NCBI GenBank assembly: GCA_964531025.1
Contig: CAZHDY010000001.1
Coordinates: forward strand, 1,240,001-1,304,000
Source: CALMEC01 sp964531025
GTDB taxonomy: Bacteria; Actinomycetota; Thermoleophilia; Miltoncostaeales; Miltoncostaeaceae
Direction of reading: 5' to 3'
Length of the DNA: 64,000 nucleotides
The notes below the pieces were generated by a model. It had not been told where the DNA came from, did no database searches, and was given only the letters and a program-made list of their open reading frames with translations. Of this stretch, positions 53,890 to 62,918 are shown piece after piece. Made by a program: the position numbers and the translations under genes. Position 1 is the first letter of the stretch. Every line of letters begins with the position of its first letter.

Positions 53890-56378
53890 CGCAACTCCGG
53901 CTGATCGACCGGAAGGCTCACCACGAACCGTGCGCCGTGCGAGACGGCGGGATCGAGCTCGAGCCGCCCGCCCTGCGCCTCGGCCAGACCGCGCGAGAGC
54001 GCCAGCCCAAGGCCCAGTCCACCGCGTTCGTGCTCACCCACGAAGGGCTCGAAGATCGACTCCTCGGCCCCCGGGCGCACACCGGTCCCGTTGTCCTCGA
54101 CGGCGAAGGTCACCTCGCCATCATGATGGACGACGCTGACGGAGATGTCCGGACCGCCGTGCCGGACGGCGTTGTGGATGAGGTTGAGGAGGATGCGCTC
54201 GGTCAACACGGGGTCCGCTCGCACCAGCGGCAGGTCCGACGCCATCTCAAGCCGGATGGGTACCGGCCCCACCAGGGCGGATGCGGCCTCCAGAGCCCCG
54301 GCCGCCAGCTCGTCGGCCGAACAGGAGTCGAGTCGCGGCACCAGGATGTCGCCCTCCAAGCGGGAGAGGTCAAGCACGTTGGCGACGAACCGGTCGAGAC
54401 GCGCGGTCTCAACGCGTACGACCCCGGCGAGCTCACGTCGTTCCTGTTCGTCGGAGACGCCCTCCAGGGCGGCGGCGGCATTCGCGATGGCCGTGAGCGG
54501 GGTGCGGAACTCGTGCGACACGCCCCGCAGCAGCGCGGTGCGCAGGGCATCACGCTCCCGGAGCGCCTCCACGCTCTCGCGGGCGATGTCGTACATCCGG
54601 GCGCGCTGCAGCGCCTGACCGGCGACATCGACGAAGGTCTCCAGGAGGGCATGGTCGTCCAGATAGAACGCCCTCGGCTCCGAATAGAGGAGCAGGACGA
54701 CACCCGCGGTGGAGGACTCGTCCGAGGGCATCTCGACAGCGACGGCGGAGGGACACTCGGGAAAGAGCGCCGCCAGCCCCGGCAGGTCGTGCCCGATCGA
54801 CGCGAACAGCTCCGAGTGCCACGTGACCCCCGTGGTCGCGACGCGCATGAGGGTGGTCCGGTCGCGGCCGGACGGCCAGTCGGCAGCGACCAGCTCCGCC
54901 AACCCGGACGGCTCGGCGGCCAGCGGGAGGAGGCGACCGTCCTCATGCGTCAGCAGTACACCGTGCGCCGCGCCCAGGAGCGAGATGGAACGGGTGAGAA
55001 GGACGTCCACCACCTGCTCGGGTGTCACGGCGCGGGAAAGGCTCGCCACGACGTCGTTGATGATGCCCGCGCGCCGCCGGGCGGCGCGCTCGTCGGCGAG
55101 GAGGCTCGCGCGTTCGTCCTCGGCGCGGCACTGCTGGGTGTTGTCGCGGATGGTGGCGACGTATCCCCGCACGCTGCCGTCCATCCTGCGCAGCGCGACC
55201 CGCGATATCACCACCGGGAAGACGGAGCCGTCCGCGCGCCGCAACCGGGCCTGCTCCTCCCCGGTCGACCGGGCGAAGCGAGCGGGATCGAAGTCGGACA
55301 TGTCCGCGTCATCCAGATTCCAGTAGGGGTACGGCGGTGACGCACCGACGAGCTCCTCGCGGCGGAACCCGGTCATCGTGCAAAGACGGTCGTTCACGTC
55401 GGTCAGGGTGCCGTCGAGCGATGAGACCGCGAGCCCGTCCTGGAGCGCATCGATCAGCGCCGTCGAGTAGTCGCGCTCCCGGCGGAGTGCCTCCCGCGCC
55501 CGGTGTTCGCGCGTGACGTCGACCACCACCACGCCGACCCCTTGGATCGGCTGACGCGGTGGACGCACGGGGTAGTAGCTCACGAGCCAGTGGCGTTCGG
55601 CACGGCCCTCCGTCGCCCCGACAAGCGGCACGTCGAGAATGGGGATGCCGTTGCGCAGGACGCGCTGGAGTTCCGCCACCCGGAGCGGAGGGAACCGGGG
55701 TGCGAGACGCTCGACGGAACGTCCGGACACCTCGTCGGGATTGCGCGCACCGATGGCGGCGAACACGGGGTTCGCCCGGACGACGTTGAGATCGCGGTCC
55801 AGGTAGGCGAAGCCCACGGGTGCCGACGTGAGGAGGAGGTCGAGGAGCGCCTCCGCACCGCGACGCGCCGACGGATCGAGGTTGGGGATGGCCATCGCCA
55901 CGAGGTCGGCGATATCGGCGAGGGCGTCGATGACCTTGGAGTCGGGCGGTCGAGGATCGCGGTATCCGACGATGAGGGCACCCCAGAGGTGGACGCCCAC
56001 CTGCACCGGGACACCGACCCCGCAGCGGTACTCCGTGGCGAGCAGCCGTCCCCGTACGTCGTTCATCTCGCCGTATTCGGACACCACCGCCGTCGCGCCG
56101 GTGCGTGAGACGCGGGCCGCGACGTTGTCCCCGTCCAACGGCTGCTGCGGGGGCACCCCCTGCGGGAACATCCCCTCGCGTGCCCAACGACCGACCTGAT
56201 GGCCGATCCCGTCCTCGAAGCGCACGAGCCCGCAGCCGTCCGCTCCGACCAGACCCGCGGCGATCTCGCACACCAGGGCGAACGCCGCGCCGCCGTCCAC
56301 TCCGTGGACCACAGCGAACGCGATCTGCCGGAGAGCGTCATACCGCGACGACACACGCGACTCTTGGGGCACGGACAT
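53886..56378 (-). CDS. Soluble GAF/PAS multi-sensor histidine kinase
   Basis: The 830-aa protein has no clear membrane helix. Order from the N-terminus: GAF (~10-160), PAS (~180-290), second PAS (~300-420, with GTLTDVNDRLCTMTGFRREE), second GAF (~440-580), HisKA with the phospho-His in GVSHEFRTPLTAIANAAAAL (~622), then HATPase_c with NLIHNAVRHGG and VEDNGTGVRPGAEE. The GAF/PAS array suggests small-molecule, redox or light sensing. Its partner is the KdpE-like regulator (ATGA overlap). The start is uncertain: ATG 56378 has GGTGGAG directly before it; GTG 56408 is an alternative. It is divergent from hsp20. Confidence 0.9.
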   Translation of the reverse strand: MSVPQESRVSSRYDALRQIAFAVVHGVDGGAAFALVCEIAAGLVGADGCGLVRFEDGIGHQVGRWAREGMFPQGVPPQQPLDGDNVAARVSRTGATAVVSEYGEMNDVRGRLLATEYRCGVGVPVQVGVHLWGALIVGYRDPRPPDSKVIDALADIADLVAMAIPNLDPSARRGAEALLDLLLTSAPVGFAYLDRDLNVVRANPVFAAIGARNPDEVSGRSVERLAPRFPPLRVAELQRVLRNGIPILDVPLVGATEGRAERHWLVSYYPVRPPRQPIQGVGVVVVDVTREHRAREALRRERDYSTALIDALQDGLAVSSLDGTLTDVNDRLCTMTGFRREELVGASPPYPYWNLDDADMSDFDPARFARSTGEEQARLRRADGSVFPVVISRVALRRMDGSVRGYVATIRDNTQQCRAEDERASLLADERAARRRAGIINDVVASLSRAVTPEQVVDVLLTRSISLLGAAHGVLLTHEDGRLLPLAAEPSGLAELVAADWPSGRDRTTLMRVATTGVTWHSELFASIGHDLPGLAALFPECPSAVAVEMPSDESSTAGVVLLLYSEPRAFYLDDHALLETFVDVAGQALQRARMYDIARESVEALRERDALRTALLRGVSHEFRTPLTAIANAAAALEGVSDEQERRELAGVVRVETARLDRFVANVLDLSRLEGDILVPRLDSCSADELAAGALEAASALVGPVPIRLEMASDLPLVRADPVLTERILLNLIHNAVRHGGPDISVSVVHHDGEVTFAVEDNGTGVRPGAEESIFEPFVGEHERGGLGLGLALSRGLAEAQGGRLELDPAVSHGARFVVSLPVDQPELR

Positions 56379-56440
56379 CTCCACCGAGGTGAGTGACGGA
56401 TACCCCACCGTACCCGCTCACGCGCGGTACCATGCGCCGA

Positions 56441-56881
56441 GTGGGACGACGCGACCGACTGATCTACGGCTTTCACGGCATGAGCATGGAGGGTGAGTTC
56501 CTCTCCGAGCTGATCGGCGGCCCCCTCGGGGTGACCGGCCCCATCCGTCCGGACACCGACGTCTACATGACCGAGGATCCGCCCACGCTGAACGTCACGA
56601 TCGATCTGGCCGGCCTCGATCCGGATTCGCTTGGTGTCGTCCTCGACGGCGACGTCCTCTCGGTCAGCGGCCAGCGCCGCCGACCGAACGAGGGCGGCCG
56701 GCGCGTCTACCACCACGCCGAGATCGACTGGGGTCGCGTCGAGCGCAATCTCCGTCTCGGCACCCCCGTCGATCCCGAGGCCAGCACCGTCCGATACGAA
56801 CGCGGTCTCCTTCAGATCGCCCTCCCGCTCGCCACGCGTCCCGTCATCACGCGAGTCCTCCTGACGGTCCTGACGAGCTGA
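56441..56881 (+). CDS. Hsp20/alpha-crystallin family small heat-shock protein
   Basis: The 146-aa protein has an alpha-crystallin domain at ~35-125. YMTEDPPTLNVTIDLAGLDP, DSLGVVLDGDVLSVSGQR and the conserved RNLRLGTPVDPEASTVRYER with GLLQIALPL are family blocks. It holds unfolding proteins for refolding or for degradation by Lon, whose gene starts 3 bases after its stop. GTG 56441 is preferred over ATG 56432 and GTG 56393 because TACCAT lies 7 bases upstream, making it leaderless like many neighbours. The gene is divergent from the histidine kinase and shares its promoter region. Confidence 0.86.
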   Translation: MGRRDRLIYGFHGMSMEGEFLSELIGGPLGVTGPIRPDTDVYMTEDPPTLNVTIDLAGLDPDSLGVVLDGDVLSVSGQRRRPNEGGRRVYHHAEIDWGRVERNLRLGTPVDPEASTVRYERGLLQIALPLATRPVITRVLLTVLTS

Positions 56882-56884
56882 CGC

Positions 56885-59263
56885 ATGGCGATCGACACCT
56901 CACTCCAGACAGAGGTGGCCGAGATCCCGGGCCAGCTCCCCGTCCTCCCGCTGAAGAACACGGTGGTGTTCCCGGGGGCCATGGCGCCGCTCGCCATCGG
57001 CGAGGAGCGGTCGATCCGGCTGATCAACGACGTCGTGGACTCGTCCACGCGCATGATCGCCCTGGTCACCTCGAAGGACGCCGACGTCACCGAGCCGGGC
57101 CCGGATCTCCTCTACGACGTCGGCACCGCCGCCGTCGTCCAGAGGATGATGAAGGCGCCGGACGGCACGCTGCGCATCCTCGCCCAGGGCGTCGAGCGCA
57201 TCCGGGTGGGCCGGTACACGTCCACCTCGCCGTACCTCATGGCCGAGGTCGAGGCCATGCCCCAGGAGGCGGCGTCGTCCCGCGAGATCGATGCGCTCTC
57301 CCGCAACATCCAGAGCATCTTCAGCCGGATCATCGACCTCGTCCCGTACCTGCCGGACGAGCTGGAGCTCGCGGTCTCGAACGTCCAGGATCCGACACTT
57401 CTGACCTACATCGTTGCGGCGTCGATGCGGTTCACCACCGAGGAGAAGCAGGAGCTCCTCAGCGAGCGTGATCTGGAGACGCGCCTGCGGCGCATCACGG
57501 TCCTCCTGAACCGTGAGGCCGAGGTACTGGAACTCGGGGCGAAGATCCAGAACGAGGTCCAGTCGGACATGGAGAAGGAGCAGCGGGAGTACTACCTCCG
57601 CCAGCAGCTCCGTGCCATCCAGCAGGAGCTGGGCGAGACCGACGAGACCCAGGCCGAGGTCAACGAGCTTCGCGTGCGGCTGGCCGAGATCGACCCGCCC
57701 GAGGTCGTACGCAAGGCCGCCGACCGGGAGCTCGACCGCCTGTCGCGGCTTCCCGCCGCCGCCGCCGAGTACTCCGTCATCCGCACGTACCTGGACTGGA
57801 TCCTCTCGATCCCGTGGTCGACGTTCACGGACGACAACCTCGACCTGACCCGCGCACGCGAGATCCTGGACGCGGATCACTACGACATCGAGCACGTCAA
57901 GGACCGGATCCTCGAATACCTGGCCGTCATCCGCCTGAAGCACGACGTCAGCGGGCCCATCCTGTGCTTCGTCGGCCCTCCCGGCGTGGGCAAGACATCG
58001 CTCGGGCAGTCCATCGCCCGTGCACTGGGCCGCACGTTCGCGCGCATCTCGGTCGGCGGCGTCCGCGACGAGGCCGAGATCCGCGGTCACCGTCGCACCT
58101 ATATCGGTGCGATGCCGGGCACCCTCGTACGGGCATTGCGGGACGCCGAGTCGATGAACCCCGTGATCATGATCGACGAGATCGACAAGATGAGCTCGGA
58201 CGTCCGCGGCGATCCCTCGTCGGCCATGCTCGAGGTGCTCGACCCGGCGCAGAACAGCACGTTCCGTGACCACTACCTGGATCTGCCGGTCGACCTGTCA
58301 CGGGTCATGTTCGTCTGCACCGCGAACGTGCTCGACACCATCCCGCCGCCGCTGCGCGACCGGATGGAGATCATCCCGCTCGCCGGGTACACCGACGAGG
58401 AGAAGCTGCACATCGCGCGGCGCTACCTCGTCCCACGGCAGCTGTCGTCCAACGGGCTGACGTCCAAGGAGCTGCGGATCTCGGATGCGGGCCTGAAGAC
58501 CATCATCGCCGAATACACACGCGAGGCAGGCGTCCGCAACCTGGAGCGCCGCATCGGCTCGGTGGCGCGGAAGATCGCCCGCCGAGTGGCCGAGGGTTCC
58601 ACGAAGCGCGTCAACGTGGGCCGTGATCAGGTGCGCGAGCTGCTCGGACCCGACCGCATCCGGCCCGAGGTCAAACGACGCACGCGCGAACCCGGCGTCG
58701 CGACGGGGCTGGCCGTCACCGGAGCCGGCGGCGAGATCCTCTTCGTCGAGGCGGGCGTCATGCCGGGAACAGGACGACTGGTTGTGACCGGCCAGCTGGG
58801 AGAGGTCATGCGCGAGTCCGCGCAGGCGGCCGTCTCGTTCGTCCGGGTGAACGCCGCGTCCCTGGGCCTCACGCTGGACGAGGACTTCTTCCAGAAGCAC
58901 GACATCCACCTGCATGTCCCCGCCGGCGCGGTGCCCAAGGACGGGCCCTCCGCGGGCGTGACCCTCACGACGGCCCTGGTGTCGGCCCTCTCGGGTCGTC
59001 CCGTGGATCCCGACGTGGCGATGACCGGCGAGATCACCCTGATCGGACAGGTCCTCCCCATCGGAGGCGTGAAGGAGAAGGTCCTGGCCGCCTACCGCGC
59101 GGGTATCCGCACGGTGATCCTTCCGAAGGACAACGAGCCGCAGTTCGAGGCGGACGTGCCGGAGGAACTCGGCTCCAAGATGAACGTGGTGTTCGCCGAG
59201 GAACTCGGCATCGTGCTCGACACGGCGCTCCTGCGTCGGCGCGGTACCCGCTCGCCGAGGTGA
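56885..59263 (+). CDS. lon: ATP-dependent Lon protease
   Basis: The 792-aa enzyme is of the LonA type. It has an N-terminal substrate domain (LPVLPLKNTVVFPG), an AAA+ domain with Walker A GPPGVGKTSLGQ (~367) and Walker B VIMIDEIDKM, and a protease domain with catalytic Ser in PKDGPSAGVT and Lys in GGVKEKVLAAYRAG. It degrades damaged and regulatory proteins in the cytosol. It starts 3 bases after hsp20, so the two probably form one stress transcript. A terminator hairpin follows. Confidence 0.96.
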   Translation: MAIDTSLQTEVAEIPGQLPVLPLKNTVVFPGAMAPLAIGEERSIRLINDVVDSSTRMIALVTSKDADVTEPGPDLLYDVGTAAVVQRMMKAPDGTLRILAQGVERIRVGRYTSTSPYLMAEVEAMPQEAASSREIDALSRNIQSIFSRIIDLVPYLPDELELAVSNVQDPTLLTYIVAASMRFTTEEKQELLSERDLETRLRRITVLLNREAEVLELGAKIQNEVQSDMEKEQREYYLRQQLRAIQQELGETDETQAEVNELRVRLAEIDPPEVVRKAADRELDRLSRLPAAAAEYSVIRTYLDWILSIPWSTFTDDNLDLTRAREILDADHYDIEHVKDRILEYLAVIRLKHDVSGPILCFVGPPGVGKTSLGQSIARALGRTFARISVGGVRDEAEIRGHRRTYIGAMPGTLVRALRDAESMNPVIMIDEIDKMSSDVRGDPSSAMLEVLDPAQNSTFRDHYLDLPVDLSRVMFVCTANVLDTIPPPLRDRMEIIPLAGYTDEEKLHIARRYLVPRQLSSNGLTSKELRISDAGLKTIIAEYTREAGVRNLERRIGSVARKIARRVAEGSTKRVNVGRDQVRELLGPDRIRPEVKRRTREPGVATGLAVTGAGGEILFVEAGVMPGTGRLVVTGQLGEVMRESAQAAVSFVRVNAASLGLTLDEDFFQKHDIHLHVPAGAVPKDGPSAGVTLTTALVSALSGRPVDPDVAMTGEITLIGQVLPIGGVKEKVLAAYRAGIRTVILPKDNEPQFEADVPEELGSKMNVVFAEELGIVLDTALLRRRGTRSPR

Positions 59264-59266
59264 GCC

Positions 59267-59292
59267 GTTCCGTGCCTGCGTGGCACGGGAAC
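59267..59292 (+). terminator. Terminator hairpin after lon
   Basis: GTTCCGTGCC, loop TGCGT, GGCACGGGAAC, 3 bases past the stop. GTGCC...GGCAC is also the core of the R3 palindromes, but the rest differs. Confidence 0.65.
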
Positions 59293-59447
59293 ATCACCTG
59301 CCGCGGAACGACGGAGACGCAGAGATCAGTCCTGCCACGCCGCCCGCGACGACGATGCCGCGAAATGGGCGCTGCACGGTCCCACCGAACCGTGTCACAT
59401 CCGACCCGCGTCACCCCTGAATCGGTGCGCCGGCACCGACGGACCGA

Positions 59448-59909
59448 TCAGCCGTCGGCGGCGCGCTCGATCGCCGGATCGACGAGAAGGCATGCCCCGT
59501 CCTCCTCCGTCGCCTTCGCGGTCACGACGACGCGGTCGATGATCGATGCCGTCCGTTCGTCGTTCTGGACACCGACCCGGAGGCTGGAGGCACTGTAGGT
59601 GTCGGGCAGGTCGCGCAGTTGGTCGGGGCCGTCACCGACTCCGATCCGCAGCGGCACATGATCGCCATCCCCGCCCATCAGCGAGTAGAGCTCGATGACC
59701 GCGGTGTCGCTGAGGGCGAGCTTCTCGGGAAGCCGGAGGAACCCCTCCACCACGATACGGTGGCCGCGATGGTCGGGCGAGCATGCATCGGCGACGCTCA
59801 CGCGCGTGGGCGCGCTCTCGCCCCCGCACGCGGAGACAGCCAGCGCCACGGCAACCGCGAGGGCACCGACGCCCACGCGGCGAGCCGATCTGGGCCATCG
59901 AGAACTCAT
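59448..59909 (-). CDS. Putative lipoprotein of unknown function
   Basis: The 153-aa precursor has a hydrophobic signal (VGVGALAVAVALAVSAC) ending in a lipobox Cys at ~28. The mature ~125 residues look like a small beta-barrel of the OB or jelly-roll kind (HRIVVEGFLRLPEKLALSDT, AVIELYSLMGG, HVPLRIGVGDG). Two Cys (ADACSPDHRG and DGACLLVDP) may form a disulfide. No family is recognised. ATG 59909 is the first good start; the frame opens earlier without a signal. It is convergent with lon and follows the cold-shock gene on the minus strand. Confidence 0.68.
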   Translation of the reverse strand: MSSRWPRSARRVGVGALAVAVALAVSACGGESAPTRVSVADACSPDHRGHRIVVEGFLRLPEKLALSDTAVIELYSLMGGDGDHVPLRIGVGDGPDQLRDLPDTYSASSLRVGVQNDERTASIIDRVVVTAKATEEDGACLLVDPAIERAADG

Positions 59910-59955
59910 CGCGGGAATACTGCCGAAAACGTCGACGGTCCGCCGCACGAAACGC

Positions 59956-60159
59956 TTAAGGAATGACAACGCCGACGGCCTGCGGTCCCCGGTCACCGTC
60001 CTCCGACTCGAACCGCACCCGCTGCCCCTGCTCCAGTGTCCGAAATCCGGTCATCTGGATCTGTGACTGGTGGACGAACAGGTCCCGACCCCCGTCGTCG
60101 GGAGTGATGAACCCGTACCCCTTCTCAGCGGAGAACCACTTGACGACACCCTCGGCCAC
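59956..60159 (-). CDS. csp: Cold-shock domain protein
   Basis: The 67-aa single cold-shock domain carries both RNA-binding motifs (GVVKWFSAEKGYGFITPDD and DLFVHQSQI). It binds single-stranded RNA or DNA and melts RNA structure in the cytosol. GAGGAAGG lies 8 bases before the GTG. It is a stand-alone gene with a 46-base gap to the lipoprotein gene downstream. Confidence 0.95.
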   Translation of the reverse strand: MAEGVVKWFSAEKGYGFITPDDGGRDLFVHQSQIQMTGFRTLEQGQRVRFESEDGDRGPQAVGVVIP

Positions 60160-60265
60160 GGTTGAACCTTCCTCGCCCTCGTTGTGGGGCGACGATCATC
60201 GTGATCGTCCATCGTGCCCCCCGCACGACAGATCGATGCTAACGGGGCGGTACACGGTTTGTCGA

Positions 60266-60293
60266 GATGGTTGATTCCCCGGAATCAACCATC
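60266..60293. terminator. Hairpin overlapping the stop of the universal stress protein gene
   Basis: GATGGTTGATTCC, loop CC, GGAATCAACCATC: 13 perfect pairs. The TGA stop lies inside it. The arm word (GATGGTTGATTCC) matches the 26461 hairpin and the outer arm type of R2b. Confidence 0.7.
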
Positions 60294-60722
60294 GGCCTTC
60301 GGCATCCGCGTCAGGAGGACCGAGCAGGGGGCGTGACGGACCAGGTACCCGGCGAAGCTGCCGAGGAGGACCCGCTCGACCAGGCCGCGATGGGAGGCCG
60401 CGATGAGGAGCGACACGTCGTTGTCAGCCGCCCAGTCGCACACGGCGACGGGCGGGTATCCGTCGAGGAGCACAGCGGTGGCGCCTTTGGCGTCGCCGAT
60501 GACCTCGTCGAGCCATTCGGCGGCGCTGTCCTCGATCTCCTTCTGATTGGGCGCCCATCCCGCGGCCTCACCCGCGTACATCATCGGCCAGGGGGCGACG
60601 TGAACGACCGAGAGACGCTCCGCGCCCAGATCGTCACGCAGCTGAATCGCCTGTCGAAGCGCCTCCTGGGCAGGCTCGGATCGGTCAACACAGACGGCGA
60701 TGTGCGAATGAAGCGGGGGCAC
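60285..60722 (-). CDS. Universal stress protein (UspA family)
   Basis: The 145-aa single-domain USP begins IAVCVDRSEPAQEALRQAI. The C-terminal nucleotide region SHRGLVERVLLGSFAGYLVR keeps most of the G-2X-G-9X-G-S ATP motif, but the first Gly is Ser. It may bind ATP weakly or not at all. It is a single domain, unlike the tandem USP-like domains fused to CtaD. AAGGAG lies 9 bases before the GTG. The last codons and the stop lie in a strong hairpin. It is divergent from the nitroreductase. Confidence 0.88.
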   Translation of the reverse strand: MPPLHSHIAVCVDRSEPAQEALRQAIQLRDDLGAERLSVVHVAPWPMMYAGEAAGWAPNQKEIEDSAAEWLDEVIGDAKGATAVLLDGYPPVAVCDWAADNDVSLLIAASHRGLVERVLLGSFAGYLVRHAPCSVLLTRMPKADG

Positions 60723-60802
60723 GGCCTCGTCTCCTTGTTCGGTGGCGTGACGTCATCCCTAATGTACGCCGAAATCCCCGACGGAGAGGACCGGAGAACC
60801 GC

Positions 60803-61330
60803 ATGGCCGACACGTTCCTGACAATTGTCAGCAAGCGCGATCACCGGCACTATTCCGAGCAGCGGCTGACGTCGTCCGAGGTCCGTCGCATCCTCGACGC
60901 CGGGCGGATCGCCGGCAGCGCGCGCAACCGCCAGCCGTGGCGCTTCTCGGTGGCTGAATCCGCCGAGACACGGGCCCTGCTGGCCCCCGCCGTCTACGTC
61001 CCGGGCATGGTGATGTCGGCTCCCCTCGCTGTGGCGGTGGCAGCCGACACGCGCGAGAGCCGGCTGTGGGCGTTCGACGCCGGACGAGCCGCCCAGAACA
61101 TGATGCTCGCGGCATGGGACGAGGGCATTGTCTCGTGCCCGAACGGGGTGCGTGAACCGGACCTGCTGGTCGACCGGCTAGGACTCGAGGACGGCTGGAC
61201 ACCGGTGACGGTGCTCACCTTCGGTCGGCCGGACGTGGAGCGCGCTGCATCGCGTCGATCACCCGAGACCTGGATCGCCAGGGCTCCGCGACGTTCCGCG
61301 TCGGACGTGGAGGACTGGCTGGACGCCTAG
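60803..61330 (+). CDS. Nitroreductase family FMN protein, short form
   Basis: The 175-aa protein shows RDHRHYSEQRLTSSEVRRIL at its N-terminus, then AGRIAGSARNRQPWRFSVAE and GRAAQNMMLAAWDEGIVSCP, the flavin-binding pattern of the nitroreductase fold. It is shorter than the one at 42320 and resembles the actinobacterial group related to F420-linked enzymes. The substrate is unknown. ATG 60803 follows GGAG 9 bases upstream. Confidence 0.85.
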   Translation: MADTFLTIVSKRDHRHYSEQRLTSSEVRRILDAGRIAGSARNRQPWRFSVAESAETRALLAPAVYVPGMVMSAPLAVAVAADTRESRLWAFDAGRAAQNMMLAAWDEGIVSCPNGVREPDLLVDRLGLEDGWTPVTVLTFGRPDVERAASRRSPETWIARAPRRSASDVEDWLDA

Positions 61331-61478
61331 ATGATGTGTGGGGCCGGTTCCGGTATCCCGAACGAGGTTCCCGCTCGATATCTCCGCACGTCCGTGTGCA
61401 CGCCCTGCCCGGGACGACATAGCCCGAGCCGTCCCTTTTCCGCGTCGGTGCGCAACCGACCCGCCACAACCGCTCACG

Positions 61479-62048
61479 TCATGCGGAAACGCGTGTCGAC
61501 CGGTATCGCAGGGCGACCGCACCCGACCGGAACTCACGGCGATCCACGAGCTCGAGCGAGATGCGTTCGCGCAGACCGGCCAGCAACGTCGGCCCGCCTC
61601 CGGCAAGCACCGGCTGTACAAGGAACTCGTATTCGTCGATCAGTCCCAGATCCGCCAATGCCAGGGGGAGCGTGACGCCGCCCACCCACAGACCCTCGCC
61701 CGGTTCCTCCTTGAGCGCCCGAACCGCTTCCCCCAGGTCGCCGCACACCAGCTCGGCATTCCAGTCGACCTCGCTCAGCGTGCTCGACACGACGTGCTTT
61801 TTCGCCCCGTCGATGGCCTCGGCGAACGGGACCTCCCACTCATCCATCCAGTCGGGCCAGGGACCCGTGGTCGGCTTCCGCCACGCCGACTCCATCATCT
61901 CGTAGGTCACCCGGCCGAGGATCAGGGCGTCGGCACGTTCCATCTCGGCGGTCCAGTAGCCCATCGACTCCTCGTCCGGCGGGACCCCTGCCTCGTGATG
62001 ACAGCAGCCGTCGAGCGTCGTGTTGATCGAATAGCGAAGTGGCCTCAT
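61479..62048 (-). CDS. Dihydrofolate reductase/RibD C-terminal-like protein
   Basis: The 189-aa protein is of the DHFR/RibD-C superfamily (PF01872-like). The start is MRPLRYSINTTLDGCCHHEA, then RADALILGRVTYEMMESAW (~38), KKHVVSSTLSEVDWNAEL, and GGVTLPLALADLGLIDEYEF with PVLAGGGPTLLA. These carry the nucleotide-binding pattern. It is probably an NADPH-dependent reductase of unknown substrate; the family is common and mostly uncharacterised. AGGAGGG lies 7 bases before the ATG. Confidence 0.87.
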   Translation of the reverse strand: MRPLRYSINTTLDGCCHHEAGVPPDEESMGYWTAEMERADALILGRVTYEMMESAWRKPTTGPWPDWMDEWEVPFAEAIDGAKKHVVSSTLSEVDWNAELVCGDLGEAVRALKEEPGEGLWVGGVTLPLALADLGLIDEYEFLVQPVLAGGGPTLLAGLRERISLELVDRREFRSGAVALRYRSTRVSA

Positions 62049-62228
62049 CCCGTTGCCCTCCTGATGCGCGCCGCTGTGCCCGGACAGTAGTCAGACCATC
62101 GTCGGCGCCATTTCTCATCGGAACCCCGAAGGCTCACTGCGGGTGGATGGACCGCTTGTCCGGAGCGGCGGATGGATCGTCCGTCGGCCGGAACCGGCCT
62201 CCGGCAGGTCACCCGATTGGACGGGCTA

Positions 62229-62852
62229 CTAGCCGTCCGCGCGCGAGGGGTCCACGCTCGCGATGGTGTAGTCCATGAGCTCCTGCCGGCCGTGCTCGAT
62301 GTGGCGCGACATGACGCCCTGGTCGTCGACCCGGTACTGGCCGACCCGCACGAGCGGCGGCGAATAGCAATGGATCGAGACCGCCGGCTCGCCCTCGCCC
62401 CAGGCGACCGAGTGGATGTAACCGGCGCCGCCCTGGCGTACGTCACCGGGTCGCAGCTCGAGACGCGTGGCACCCTCGGGCAGGAGCATCTGACGTTCGA
62501 CCACCATGCCCTGCGCCATGGCGAGCCCGACGCCGGAGGTGTCGTGGTCGTGGAAGCCGGTGCCCTGGCCGGGCATCCAGGACAGGACCCAGATGTCGAT
62601 GCGGTCGTCCTCGAAGGCCAGGCGATAGCGCCGACGCTCGCGGTCGACGACGACGAGCGGTCCCCAGATCTCGGGGTGGTCCGCCACCTGCTGGGCGACG
62701 CGCTCGAGCTGATCGAGGGTCAGGGGCTCGCCCGCGGTCTCGGGGAGGAGGGCCGCGACGAGCGCCGCGATGTCGGCGGGTGGAGCGAGGACCTCGTTCC
62801 ACTCCTGCGGCTTCAGTCCGTGGAAGGACGTGCGGGTACCGGATGTGGACAC
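62229..62852 (-). CDS. Cysteine dioxygenase-type cupin
   Basis: The 207-aa beta-barrel of the cysteine dioxygenase family has iron ligands His and His in GTGFHDHDTSG (~92) and His in GGAGYIHSVAW (~145). Members add O2 to the thiol of cysteine or 3-mercaptopropionate. The usual Cys-Tyr cross-link pair is not obvious from sequence. The N-terminal ~60 residues are helical (ADIAALVAALLPETAG). GTG 62852 is chosen over ATG 62873 because TACGAT lies 6 bases before it (leaderless), inside the longer frame. It is tandem with the FAD monooxygenase gene. Confidence 0.87.
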   Translation of the reverse strand: MSTSGTRTSFHGLKPQEWNEVLAPPADIAALVAALLPETAGEPLTLDQLERVAQQVADHPEIWGPLVVVDRERRRYRLAFEDDRIDIWVLSWMPGQGTGFHDHDTSGVGLAMAQGMVVERQMLLPEGATRLELRPGDVRQGGAGYIHSVAWGEGEPAVSIHCYSPPLVRVGQYRVDDQGVMSRHIEHGRQELMDYTIASVDPSRADG

Positions 62853-62918
62853 ACGGTCATCGTAGCCGCTCATGCCAGGGGATGACCCGGTCCGGTTCGT
62901 ACCGGGCCGGGCACGCGA